Under the pieces are notes generated by a model. It had not been told where the DNA came from and ran no database searches. It saw only the letters and a program-made list of their open reading frames with translations. A DNA stretch of 35,852 nt from Karstenula rhodostoma CBS 690.94. Its lineage: Eukaryota; Ascomycota; Dothideomycetes; Pleosporales; Didymosphaeriaceae. The DNA lies in NCBI GenBank assembly GCA_010093485.1, contig MU001498.1:1977843-2013694 (forward strand), read 5' to 3'. Shown piece by piece: positions 23,503 to 34,639 of this stretch (position 1 is its first letter; the number at the start of each line of letters is the position of its first letter). The position numbers and the translations under genes are program-made.

Positions 23503-26500
23503 CTTTATATTCTATATATTATATTACTATACTCTTCTTCCTAGTAAGGTATTCTCTTACTTTAGTAGAGAGCACTATAACACCACTACACCTAAATAAA
23601 GATATAAAATCTAAGAGTTAATTAATAACCTATCTAATAACTATTCTCTTCTATAAAACTATAAGGACTTTATTATCCCTATTAAGGCTAAGGCGCCCTA
23701 TCCTAGTCTACTAGTATATAGTAATAGCTATTACTATAATATATATAGCTTAATTATTACTAAAGCTACTATAAAGTATAATATATTTACCTACCTATAT
23801 AATAGTTATATAATCTATAGCTATTCCTATAATAGTATAACTAAGCGCTATCTCTAGTACTCTAACTATATTAGTATAGTTATAAGCTAATAGTTCTTTC
23901 CTTCTATCCTATCCCTATTTACCTACCTTAGTATAACCTGCCGATTTAAGGTACCTTCTACTAGTATTATAGGAACCCTACCTAAGCTATATAGTACTCC
24001 TATATTCCTAATTAATTTATATTCTAATTCTCGTCGCTCTTAATCTATATTATCCCTAGCTAAGCCTATTACTTCTACTATATAACTAAATTATAGTATA
24101 GCCTCTTCTCTAAAGTCCTAGCTATAATATACTTTAGTATAGGTATAGTATATACGGGAATAATAACTATAATCTATACCTAGTATACCTTCTATATCTA
24201 TAAACCTATAGATAGTATATACTAGATTCTTAGAGGTCTTTACTAGTATTACTATATAGTAAGCGTACCTAGCGTTTATTACTATACCTAAAGCTAAACT
24301 TAAACCTAAGCTCTTCTACCTATATACTACTATAAAGAGCATAGCTTATATATAGTAAAATATAGTAATAAAAACCTTCTACTTTATATAAATCTAAGTA
24401 ATATAGGAGTATAAATATAATATTTCTATAGTCCCTATTAAATCTTACTAAAACTCTACTCTTTACTATACTAACCCTCTCTAGAAGATCTTCCTCTTCT
24501 TCTTTTATACTTTATCTCCTAGGGCTATATAACCCAAGACTCTTTATCTATAAAAATATTAGTAACTAGCTTAGAAGTAGATTATAACCTATCTAGATAT
24601 AATAGAAGTTCCCCCTACTATTAAAGAGTACTATAACTGTATATATTTAAACCTATTTAAAGGATATTATTATACTTTCTAGCTCTCCTTACTAGAATAA
24701 ACTAGCTAGTCTACTTAGTTTAAACTTATCCTTATTACTCTAATGGCCTTCCTCAGTCTCTCCCCCTAAGGTAATGGATTTCGAGAGGCTTATAACTTTA
24801 CTACTAATATATTAGCCCTTAAAAAGATATATAGGTTTACTAGTTTATAGTATCTCTAAGATACACTTCTCTATATAGTACCTATAGAGGCTCTAGGTTA
24901 TTCTAATTCCAATTTACTAGTTTCCTAAGAGGAGGCTAGCTTTCTTATTACTAAGCTAGATAACTATAAGGTAGAGAATTAGAATAGAGAGCTATATAAT
25001 ACGTTTAAGATATAGATATATAATTACCTTACTATAGAGTACCCTACCTCTATAAATTAGTTTATTAATATAGCACGCTTCCTTAATACCTTTTAGTATA
25101 GGGAGAACTTAGATACCTTTATCTACTAGAATAGGGATAGTATAACTATTTATAGAATTAGAATAGACCTTACTTTATTCTCTTCTATAGTAAGTAACCT
25201 GTTTAAGGAGGTATCTATCCTCCTCTACTAGCTAGTATTTATATAGACACGGGTAGGGCTGCCCTCAATCCTATAGAACATGCTAAGAGAAGACCTAAAA
25301 AATATAACCCCTAGCTTTAGTGTCTTTAATATAGATAACCTATAACTTAAGTATAGTATTAGTTTTATTATTTAATAGCTTTTATAGTTATTTAATATAA
25401 AGGGCTCTAAAGGTTATTTACTTATTAGTATTAAAGACTATACCTAGGTGCAGTAGTACTATAACCTTATCTAAGAATTCCTTAGTATACTCTTAGGTCT
25501 TATACACTTTATAAGCGGCCAGTCTGGCTATAGTACTAAGGTATTAAGCTTATAACTTAAGAATAGTTATATAACTAGTATCTAGAATATATTCCTCTAT
25601 AATAGCCTTATTACTATTATTCCTTAATACTATAAGGGCTATAATAGAGATAAGTCTATAAAGACTATCTACTACTTTCTTCCTTATAAAGTAGGCAGCC
25701 TTTTAGTCTAGTATATCTAGCTTATTTATCCTTTCTACCTTACTGTGTAGGGATAAATTAATAAGGAGATATATAACTATTACTATAATTAAGCCTAGAG
25801 CTACCTACTTTAGCCAGACCTATTTAGTAAGTAATAGACTACCTCTCAGGCTCTTAGTTATATTATAAGGCGGGTAATACTTTATTAGATAGGAAAAGAG
25901 ATTAATATTAGTATAATATACTATCTCCTTATTACCTTTAGTAGAAAGCTTTCTACTACTAATCGCCTGCTATAGGAACTGTTAAAGGAGGAGGTTAATA
26001 AGATAATAGATAAAGTAGAGGTAAAAATTTATAAGATATAAGCTAGCTATTTACTAGAAATAGCCTATATAGTCTATACTCTAGATATCTTAAGGATTTT
26101 CACTTATAAGTTTAATAATTTAGAGGTATATTTTAAGATATCTACTAAGTAGTATAAGGCCCTAGGGTTCCTCCTAACCTAAAAGGAAGAGGCCCTCTAA
26201 AAAGCTAAGAAAGCTGTCTATCCTAATTATTTAGGTATTAATATAGTGTAACTATTATAAGAGAATCTTAGGAAGTTAGCCTAATTTAGAGGATAATAAG
26301 AGCAAGCTCTTTATATAATCTTAATAGGGGAGAGTGTAGTTATCTATATTATAGGCACTAGGTCTAGTAAAAGTCTTCTTTTCCTCCTTCCTACCTACTT
26401 TCTAGACTATAGTTAGACTATTATTATTATCCCACTAGTAGTACTCTACTCTAACCTTTTTTATTATTATTCTAAATTATAGATTAGAGCCACTATATAG

Positions 26501-28430
26501 TAGTAAGGAGTATATAATAAGTAAGTATCTATTATCCTAGTAACCCCTAAAAGTATCTTAAAGGATTCCTTCTAGGCCTATATTACTAGGTAGAAAGTAT
26601 TAGAAGTATTAGAAAGGATTATAGTAAATAAGTTTTACTATATTATCCTTCTAGATATAACCTATTACCCTTACCTTTATAATCTCTATATACTTACTAA
26701 ATACTATATTCCTCTTATACTCCTCTCTATAACCCTACTACCTGCTAAATAGAGCTAAGCCTTTCGACTTTTTAGGCTTCCTACTAATATTATAACCTTT
26801 AGGGAGTCTACTATTCGGCCTAAAATCCAATATAAGGTCTATACCTTATATATAATAAGTATAGACTCTATAATAACTATAGTAAAATATATTAAAGAGG
26901 TTCTTTAATTATATAAAAAGGTCCTTATTTATATTAACCTTACTATAACTATAGATATACTGGCTCTATAGCTTAACTATCCTAAGTATTATAGAAAGAT
27001 AAAGAAGGAAGAACGATTTATAAGCCTAGTATAATTCTAGGCCTTAGAGACAGGTACTATAGTAGCTATAAGTACCCTTATAGAAGGCCTAGACGTGTTA
27101 GATATATATATAATACTATATTTTATACTACTAGTAAACTTCTATAGCCTTATCCAGACAAGTAGATAGATTAGTTAGAATAGTAAACCTAGCCTTATTA
27201 GGCTAGTACTGGTAAACGCCATCCCCAATATATATTTTAATAAGGCCAGTAATATAGTAAAGATACCTATTCTTATCTATATATAACTTTAGTCCCTAAA
27301 TAAAGTCTACTATTATATTATTATTAATAGCTTTCTAGATAGTAATACCTTAAGGATAATATATACCCCTTCTAAGTAACCTTGTAATATTTATATACCG
27401 AGATTCTACCCTCCTATATAAACCGGCTCTATTTAGGTACTACAAACTCCCTAGCTAAAGAGATAGCTATTAGTAGCGCTAATACTAATATTAATATACT
27501 AGGGCCTATTACCCTTATACACTCTAATACTCTATAGCCATACTTATAGGGATATAATAATACCTATAAAATAATCCTTTTTCTAAGGTAAGTTTATACC
27601 TATATAGCTCTAATACACTACCCTAATTTATAAATAGCGAGCTCCCTATTATATATACCTTTTACCTCTACTAAATAAAGGAAAGAACTTAATTTCTTTA
27701 TATAGAACGCTAACAATACTGGTAAGCTATATACTAAGTTATTCTATAATAAATTACCTACTTATATGGCCTACTAGAGGCTATACTGCGTTGCCTGCTT
27801 TATTAAAGGAGACCCGTTTAAATATAGACGGGATTAGTGTACTAGTGCTAATAGTAGCCAAGCTAAGTATATTAGAGATACCATTATAACTTATTAGCGT
27901 GCTATAGATAATAAATAGGTAAAGGGTAATTACTAGTTCTATCTAATACCTATTAACTACTACCTAAAGTAGATATTTCTAGAAATAAGTAAAGTAAGGA
28001 CTACCCTAGCCTAATAAGGTCTTTATATTAATAAATATATAATTTATAATACTTAGGCCATCCTTTAGAATAAATATAAAGCTGCGCGCTCTAAATAGAT
28101 TAATAAAATTAAGGAAATAGAGAGAGATAGATAGAATATAAATTTACTATATAACTTTAGAATATACTTTATAAAGACGGTTAATTTTAGAGATAACTAT
28201 AAAGTGGGGAGGATTATCTTAGGACTAAACTAGATTATAAAAATATACCTTATATTAGGATAGTATAACTAACTACTCCTACTATATACCTAAGATAGGG
28301 ACTAGGATATAGGAGAACTAGGTATATAGTAGGAAGGATAGTAATATTATATACCTACACTTTACTAAGCCAATAACTAGGTAACGTACGAGGAACGCTC
28401 CTATAGGGGGATATAGATAAGTTAATACCC
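23503..28430 (+). pseudogene. Telomere-linked RecQ-like DNA helicase relic (right TLH)
   Basis: Second RecQ/TLH copy, less eroded than the left one and nearer the telomere. The N-terminus may lie in the gap. At about 23700-23830 a YYYNIYS...YLYNSY segment is what RIP would leave of a C-x-x-C...H-H zinc finger of the kind seen in fungal TLH proteins. The helicase core at about 26290-27240 shows, in order: EQALYIIL; GTRSSKSLLFLLP (Walker A GTGSGKS after G to A); IIIIPLVVL; ILVTPKS; IIVNKFYYI (motif II, DE-H destroyed); PLILLSIT (LSAT); ISTLIEGLDVLDIYII (motif V); and FYSLIQTSRQISQNSKP (motif VI Q-SGR-SR-GKP). A C-terminal region continues to about 28.15 kb; the end is approximate. Same strand as the left TLH, toward the telomere. 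Confidence 0.82.
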
Positions 28431-28555
28431 TATTTAATTCTAGGTAAAGTGTAATTATCTCTTACTTAGATCTCTTACCTAGGTAACGCGCTAGTTATAT
28501 AATATAGGCTTGGCGTAGGTAAGTAAATAGAGCGCTTAAATAAAATATATACTAC
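28431..28555. other. Spacer between the right TLH and SNF2 relics
   Basis: This stretch retains unusually many CG for the window (ggtaacgcgctag, cttggcgtagg, agagcgct) and one TG. I see no frame or repeat in it. It may hold the TLH terminator and the upstream part of the next promoter. Confidence 0.3.
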
Positions 28556-28645
28556 TTAAACTCTCTATCCTTTCTACTCTCTACTCTTACCTACTCTATC
28601 TTTTAATACCCTTTTACTACCTCTACTATAACTCCTGTTCCTATT
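28556..28645 (+). promoter_or_regulatory. Polypyrimidine tract, likely promoter of the right SNF2 relic
   Basis: A C/T-rich stretch (ctctctatcctttctactct and onward) lies directly upstream of the first putative exon of the plus-strand SNF2 gene. Coding-strand CT blocks just before the start are typical of filamentous fungal promoters. The ATG itself is not recognisable. Confidence 0.45.
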
Positions 28646-28679
28646 ACCCTTAGCTACTATAGTACCTCTAGTATTATAA

Positions 28680-28756
28680 GTATAATAACTAGCTGGATTT
28701 AGCTAGGAGAGACACTAAACGCGCTAAACTTTCCTAAGGACCCCTAAATAATATAG
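28680..28756 (+). other. Candidate intron carrying the palindromic module (77 bp)
   Basis: It begins gtataat, contains aaactttcctaaggacccct, then cctaaat as a possible branch site and ends atatag. It is not tested by reading frame because the exon frame here is uncertain. The left arm of the palindrome is poorly preserved. Confidence 0.4.
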
Positions 28757-28788
28757 CCCTAGCTAATAGGCTGCCTTTAACTAAATAA

Positions 28789-28839
28789 GTAATAAGCCAG
28801 AAACTTTCCTATAAACCCCTATAGTGACTACTAACTTAG
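28789..28839 (+). other. Candidate minimal intron carrying the palindromic module (51 bp)
   Basis: It begins gtaata, contains aaactttcctataaacccct, and has a strong branch site ctaac 5 bases before the terminal ag (ctaacttag). At 51 bp it is near the minimum for fungal introns. Its length is a multiple of three, so frame does not test it. Confidence 0.45.
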
Positions 28840-28971
28840 TATAGATTAGAACCTATTATAATAGGAATTAGTTTACTAATATTATTTAATATATAGTCTC
28901 TCTTCCTCTTTATTATCTCTCCTTTTCTATCTATAGAACCATACTAGTTTAATATACTTACTATATTTACC

Positions 28972-29181
28972 ACTACTATACTCCTATACTAGTATAGGGG
29001 GGGATATTAAAAAGTTTCCTATATACCCCTATATACCTATAACTACTACACTCTTATACTAGTCTAAGGGGGGATATTAAAAAGTTTCCTATATACCCCT
29101 ATATACCTATAACTACTATACTCTTATACTAGTCTAAGGGGGGATATTAAAAAGTTTCCTAAGTACCCCCTATACGCCTAT
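28972..29181 (+). repeat. Three tandem 70-bp units, each with one palindromic module
   Basis: Units start at 28972, 29042 and 29112 (actacta...). Each contains a ggggggatat left arm, aaaaagtttcct centre and atatacccc right arm. The first two arms can pair (GGGG-ATAT with ATAT-CCCC) and the centre AAA/TTT also pairs; the unpaired centre bases are what G to A changes would leave. The copies are nearly identical, with a few transitions. The array lies just before the well-supported SNF2 frame. Confidence 0.85.
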
Positions 29182-29354
29182 AATATATTGTCTAATATAG
29201 AGATCTCCTCTCCTAGTATCCTAGATTTAGAGAAATGCATTAATAAATTTAGTTTCCTAAACTAGTATAACCTAGACCCTAACTAGCCTCCCTCGCCTTA
29301 ACTAGACTTAAGCGAAGCCGGCCTTACTATACCTAACCTAGCTATAAAGTAGAA

Positions 29355-29447
29355 GTATACTAGGTTACTAAGCCTATATACTCCTACTTCTATAGTATAA
29401 GTTAGATATATAAATACTTTCTAAAACTTTCCTAACTACCCCCCTAG
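29355..29447 (+). other. Weak candidate intron with the palindromic module
   Basis: The module aaactttcctaactaccccc lies at about 29424-29443. One possible intron, gtatac at 29355 to cctag at 29447 (93 bp, frame neutral, cctaac as branch site), would contain it. The frame also reads through with two TAA codons, so this copy does not prove splicing. Confidence 0.3.
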
Positions 29448-31059
29448 TAATTAACTACTAAATAATATACCTATTACTTTCTCTAAAGATAAAGTATCTA
29501 ATAATAGTAATAGTAAAGATATAGAGGATATAATAGCTAATAAAATAAAAGTAACCTTAGTCTATATAAATAGAACCCTATATATATTAGACTTAGTACC
29601 TTTTTTAAGGTAGATTGCCAGTTCTAGGGATTTTACTAATAAGATACTTACTATATCTCCTAATACCTTTATTTAAATATATATTATAAACCTGCTTATT
29701 ACTTTAGTCTATAAAGAAATTATATAGTATATTAAACTTAGTAAGTAGTTACTAAGTCTAGATAAAGTAGTTAAAGAGGGTATTTTAAAGATAGATAAGG
29801 TCCTGTTACTTACTACCCTACCTAAAGTATAGTAGTCCTGGAGTCTAGTATTCTATTAGGCCTACTTTATAAAAAAGGTAGAGTATGTTCTTACCTAACC
29901 TGCGTAATTATTCTTTAACTAAGTAAAGATTAAGGGAGAAGATATAACCCTTATATACCTATAGATTAATTATAAGATTATCCTGCAGCTAAACTAACCC
30001 CTCGATAAAGTATACGCCCTAAAGAATCTAGTAGTATTAACCTAAAAGGGATATATAAAAGCCCTCGCCATATAGATATAGTCTAGCACTATTAGGGTAT
30101 AGGATAGAAAAATAAATATACAAGCTATCTAAAAGGTAGCTAATAATATTAGCTCTTAAGGCGTACCTTCTTGCCTAGCCACGAAATGGTTAAAGGTTAG
30201 TAACCTAATCCCTAAGCTAGAGAAGGATATACTTATATATAATAATACTACCCCTAGCGTAGTAGAGCCATAATATATCTAAGGGATATTAAATAAGAAA
30301 GTCTTTATATCTTTCCTAGCTAATATTAAAAAACAGGATACTTATACTTTATAGAACCTAGCTACTAAGGCCCGGCTAGAGAAGTCTACACGTTTATACC
30401 TAATAATAGTTTATATAATAAATATAGATACTATAAAGCGCTAGTTATATAGAGCCTCTATTAATATACTCTAGAAGTATATAAAGTACTATCTACACGA
30501 TATTAAGACTATTATAGACCCTAATTATACTAAGAATCTAATTATCTACACAGCTAATAATCTTTATTAGAAGTACTTAAAGATTGCTCTACTAGCTTTC
30601 TAGCCTATAGTAGAGGATGGTATATTAGTATTCTATATACTAAAAGTAGTTACTAAAGAGAAAGTAGAAATAGTTTATAGGGACGCTAAAAATACTATAG
30701 TAGAGAATAACTATAATATACTATAAAGGAGTAAATAGGGTAAGGTAGCCAATATAGTATCTCTTCCTACTAAGTAAGCCAATAACTATAGCGTGGAAAT
30801 TTTTAAGATAGGTAGTAATAACAGCGTATTCGCCCTAATATACCTTAAAGAGGCCTACACCTTTATATATATTACTAATATAAGATATAAGTTAATACTA
30901 TATATAATACTCTCTCTTAAATAATAGTAGGTAGTTACTATAAAATAGGTAGCTAATATACTGGCTGGTATTAATGAAGTAGTACCTATTAAAGGTAGGA
31001 TTATTGCCAATATAATTAGATTAGGTAAAACTATCTAAGTAGAGGCGATTATACTTAAG

Positions 31060-31140
31060 GTATATTTCTAGTAGGTTTATAGGAAACTTTCCTATAAACC
31101 CCCTAGCCATACTCTATTCTACTCTACTAACTTATTATAG
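31060..31140 (+). other. Intron with a near-perfect palindromic introner-like module (81 bp)
   Basis: It starts gtatat, has branch site ctaac and ends attatag. Inside, 31074-31100 is a perfect palindrome: two 13-base arms (ggtttataggaaa and tttcctataaacc) around a single C. The intron interrupts the SNF2 core just after Walker A. Its length is a multiple of three and it contains TAG codons in frame, so the frame neither proves nor opposes it; the splice signals and family similarity to the next intron support it. Confidence 0.72.
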
Positions 31141-31943
31141 GTTATACTAGATCGTGAATACTACCTTAACCTAAAGCTTGCTAATATCTGCAAAAAGTAA
31201 CCTGCCTAGCCCGCTATAAACTCGAATTATAAGCGGCCTAGAGATAAATCCAGGCCCTTTCTTTATTTTACTTTAGCCGGACTTTACTATTAGATAGTAA
31301 CTAAACTTATATAGATATTAATTTACTTTACTATCTTTATAATCTCCCTTAATAAGTTGTTAGCTATATCTAGTTTCGAAGTAGTTACTGGTTTCCCTAA
31401 TACTAATTCGAGTATTTAAAACTATAAGGATTCTTATAACTAGTATACTATCTTCGTGGCCTCCTATAATTATATAGCTAAGTTTACTAGCCCCCATGCT
31501 TTCTAGTCCTATGTTAAGGAGAACGTTAAATTATTTACTAAGGAAAATGGCTTTAAGCCAGATAAGTTTAACTTCTAGGACTATAAGATATAGCCCGATT
31601 CCCTACCAATTAAACCCCTAAGCGAGTATATCTGCACTTTTAATTGTAAGTTTAGGCTGGTATTTTATAATAAGGTGTAAGACTTTTTATAGAATTAAAG
31701 CTCTATATAGAGGACTATTTTATAGTTATACCTATATAGATTATTTCTATTATCGGGCTATCCTATATCTAGGGGTATAAAAGATATTAGGAACTACTTA
31801 AAACTATTAAAGGACCTAAACCTCCTTAACGAGTTTACTAAGCGGGAGGATAAATACTATAAGGAGTTAGCTAAAACCAGCTATATTATAGGGTTCTACC
31901 TAGGTCACAATAACCCCTACCTACTTAACGAGGAGGATCCTAA

Positions 31944-32013
31944 GTAAGTTCCCCTATAGAGAGGTTAGGAAACTTTCCTATATCCCCCCCTAATATATAC
32001 TAATAATATATAG
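31944..32013 (+). other. Frame-restoring intron with the palindromic module (70 bp)
   Basis: It starts gtaagtt, contains ttaggaaactttccta (7-base arms around a C) and cccccc, then tactaataatatatag as branch site and 3' splice site. The upstream frame (codons starting at positions 1 modulo 3) is lost here and the downstream SNF2 C-lobe reads at 2 modulo 3. Removing exactly these 70 bases joins the two frames, with the intron in phase 2. This is the best evidence in the window that the module lies in true introns. Confidence 0.82.
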
Positions 32014-33099
32014 CGCGCGCTTTAGGTTTCTATATAGTAACTAGGTAGAGTTTATAATAAATACCCTAAGTCCTACTTATAATAAATAGATTACTTAAGG
32101 TAAGCTTATATAACTAACTATAGTATATTTTATACTTAGACACGACTTTAATAGTGCTATTATCCCTGGATCTAGAAATACCATTAGCTAGTCTATTCTA
32201 CTAAAGTACTATTATACTATTAAGTAAGTATTTACGCTATTAGATAAGTATATCTATAATAACTAGTTTATACGCTAGTCTAAGCGTATATTTATAATAT
32301 ATAAGAGCTCTAATAGTTAAAATATTCCTATAGTTAATACCCGCGCTTAGAAGACTATTTAGATTATTAAGTTTTACCCTTTCCTTAGGTACCTATATAT
32401 CGAGGTTAATATAGAGAAGCGACCTAAGGACTCTATATATAGATATAGTAATAATTACCTTAACCTGAAGTATAATCTAGACTGTAAATCCTGGTTTTAT
32501 AACTAGTTCCCCCTTTTTAAAAAGTATAACACACTCCCTAAGGGCGGTCTAAAAGGATATAGTAATTATATTTAGTAGTTATTTAAAAAGGCACTAGATA
32601 TAGGTTATAATACTATCCCTGCTAATATTAACTAGGATAAGCTTAATAACGTCTAGCTCACCTATAAGTTTCTTAAGCACTCGCCGAAAATATAAGTAAT
32701 TATAGCCCTTATTATAGACTAAACTCTAGTTCGCAATAAAAAGATTATTTTATAGTTTTTTACACCCCTAATTTAGAAGCTTATCTAAGAGATTCTTAAA
32801 CTATTAGGATATATACTATTTTTAGTTTACTCTTCTAATAGCGCAGCCTAGTATAACTAGATTTAATCTCTCTAGAATAGTGCTAAGACTAAGATTTATA
32901 TCCTTCTTATATCCTTTTAGGTATTTAGTACTGGCCATAACCTCTAGGACAATAGTTATATTAGCACTCTTATAGATTTCCCCTTAAACTAAAATATAGA
33001 GGACTAGGCTCTTAGACGTTAGTATTAAGGTAGCTAATATCTAAGTATATACTTTTTCTATATTACTGTCTAAGGAATATATAGTATCCAGCGATATAG

Positions 33100-33180
33100 G
33101 TAAGTTAATTTACTTAGGGGTACTCTAGAAACTTTCCTATATACCCCCTATATAATAACCATCCTTACTAATTTTCCTAG
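33100..33180 (+). other. Intron with the palindromic module (81 bp)
   Basis: It starts gtaagtt, contains ggggtactctagaaacttt then cctatataccccc, followed by branch site actaat and terminal cctag. Outer arms GGGGTA/TACCCC and inner GAAA/TTTC can pair; the mismatched bases lie between them. Frame is kept on both sides (81 bp). The exon continues with a 300-residue C-terminal region. Confidence 0.72.
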
Positions 33181-34139
33181 TAAAAACCTACTTACTTTAC
33201 TAATATTAGTATCTACTTTCTTTAACTATACTATTAAGGAAAACAGTATTAAGGAGTTTACTAAAACCTTTAATATTCTAGAGGATATTATCGCTCGGGT
33301 ATATAAGAATATACTAGATACCTTTATTAGGAGGCCTAAGTATAACGCAGCCCTTAATAATACTAACTATAAGTATCTCTTTATCTTTAGTAAACGTGCA
33401 ATAAAGTTTATTAAGAAGAAGTATAAGAACTATAAGTACCCTCCTAAGTAGTAGCCTATTCTAGTCTCGTTTTCTATTATAATATATACTCTTATAGCCT
33501 TTACTTCTACTAGGACTGTTACTAGAATATCTAGTTTTCTAGATAACTTTACTAAGGATATTATTAAATTAGGGCGGCTAGAGTTAGATACGCGTAAAGC
33601 AGTCTAAATAGAGGAATATAATTTTAACCTAAATAATATCTTCTATACTAAGTCTATACCTAAGAAGAAGAAGAAACCTAGTATAGCCTACCTTATAGAC
33701 TGTACTCTAAAGGTAAGTAATATACTATTTAGAATATAGGTAGAGCTTAATAAGTATACTAAAGATACTAAAATAGATTTATAAGACCCTTGCCTAACTA
33801 TTATTCCTATATAATATAATAGTCTCTAGACGTTTAATAATACCTATATAGAAGTGCTTAAGGCTGCCTAAGAAGCCAATATAGAGTAGAGTTCTAATAA
33901 GCAAGTATTAGATATTAAGGAGTACCTAAATAAGTATAGTATACAGGATATACTTAATTATATAAAGTAATATTTAATATATTATCTACCTCCCAGTAAT
34001 CTTATACCTCTAAATATACAAGAATATAGTTAGATTATAAAGTAGGTTAAGGCCTATAAGGGTCTAAAGAATACGGACTATTTAACTATAGCGCTAAAGA
34101 AGTCTAGTAGAGGCAGTAGGAAGAGGAAGTAGTAAGTAG

Positions 34140-34295
34140 TAGAAATTAAAGTAGGGGATAGAGATTAAAGTAGGGGATAGAGATTAAAATAGGGGATATA
34201 GATTAAAGTAGGGTTATAGTCTAGAACTATAGAATAATAGTAATAGAGATTAAAGTAGGGTTATAGTCTAGAACTATATAATAATAGTTAGTATA
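34140..34295 (+). repeat. Composite tandem repeat after the SNF2 stop
   Basis: Four copies of about 19 bp (agattaaagtaggggatag) run into two copies of a 47-bp unit that begins with the same sequence and adds ttatagtctagaactata (starts at 34200 and 34247). The larger unit seems to have grown from the smaller. It begins directly after the SNF2 relic's stop codon. Confidence 0.8.
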
Positions 34296-34639
34296 GATAG
34301 TCCTAATCTATAGATATATTCTACTATTTACTTATATTTTTTTACTATAGTATTAAGAATCTACTATAGTGGCCTTTACTATAACCTTTACCTTAGGTAG
34401 TATAACCTAGTAATATCTTATATACTATTATATAGGTAGACCTACTAAGATATTTATTTATAGTTTAGTAATTACTTTATAACCCCTTTCTTCCCTTTCT
34501 CTCTCCTTTTCTCTCTTTCTCCTCTCCCCTCTCTCTACTCTCTACTACCTTCTCTAAACTACCTTCTCGCCTACTATTCTATAATATAAGTATATAATAT
34601 ATTTTAACTCTTCTATAGGTTATTTAATCCTAATAAGTA
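34296..34639 (+). promoter_or_regulatory. Intergenic region with a polypyrimidine tract
   Basis: No gene is seen. At 34488-34570 there is a nearly pure C/T stretch (cttcccTttctctctccttt and onward), the strongest in the window. It lies about 70-150 bp before the next plus-strand frame, as expected of a fungal promoter. A pure C/T strand has no CpA and cannot be hit by RIP. Confidence 0.5.

Larger units (their letters stand above)
29200..34135 (+). pseudogene. SNF2-family helicase/ATPase relic with introns, plus strand
   Basis: A long RIP-eroded gene reading from about 29200 to a stop near 34130-34135, split by three supported introns (31060-31140, 31944-32013, 33100-33180). The N-terminal 600 residues are not recognised. 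The ATPase core begins with GRIIANIIRLGKT (30995-31033), matching a G-IAD--GLGKT Walker A block of SNF2 proteins. ISSFEVVTG (31365) fits the next strand. LVFYNKVQDF is a damaged DExx box. RLFLLSGYPISRGIKDI (about 31738) matches the LSGTPI motif III. In the C-lobe, KKIILQFF is motif IV, FSTGHNLQDN motif V and EDQALRRQYQGSQ a form of Q-RR-R-GQ motif VI (about 32996). The tail is basic (SSRGSRKRK). The earlier exons (28640-29200) are uncertain. It retains more CA/TG than the left half of the window. Confidence 0.78.

Noticed and set aside
29395..29488. Alternative intron around the module at 29424
   Set aside because: The candidate acceptor at 29488 gives 94 bp and would break the shared frame on both sides, so this boundary is not supported.
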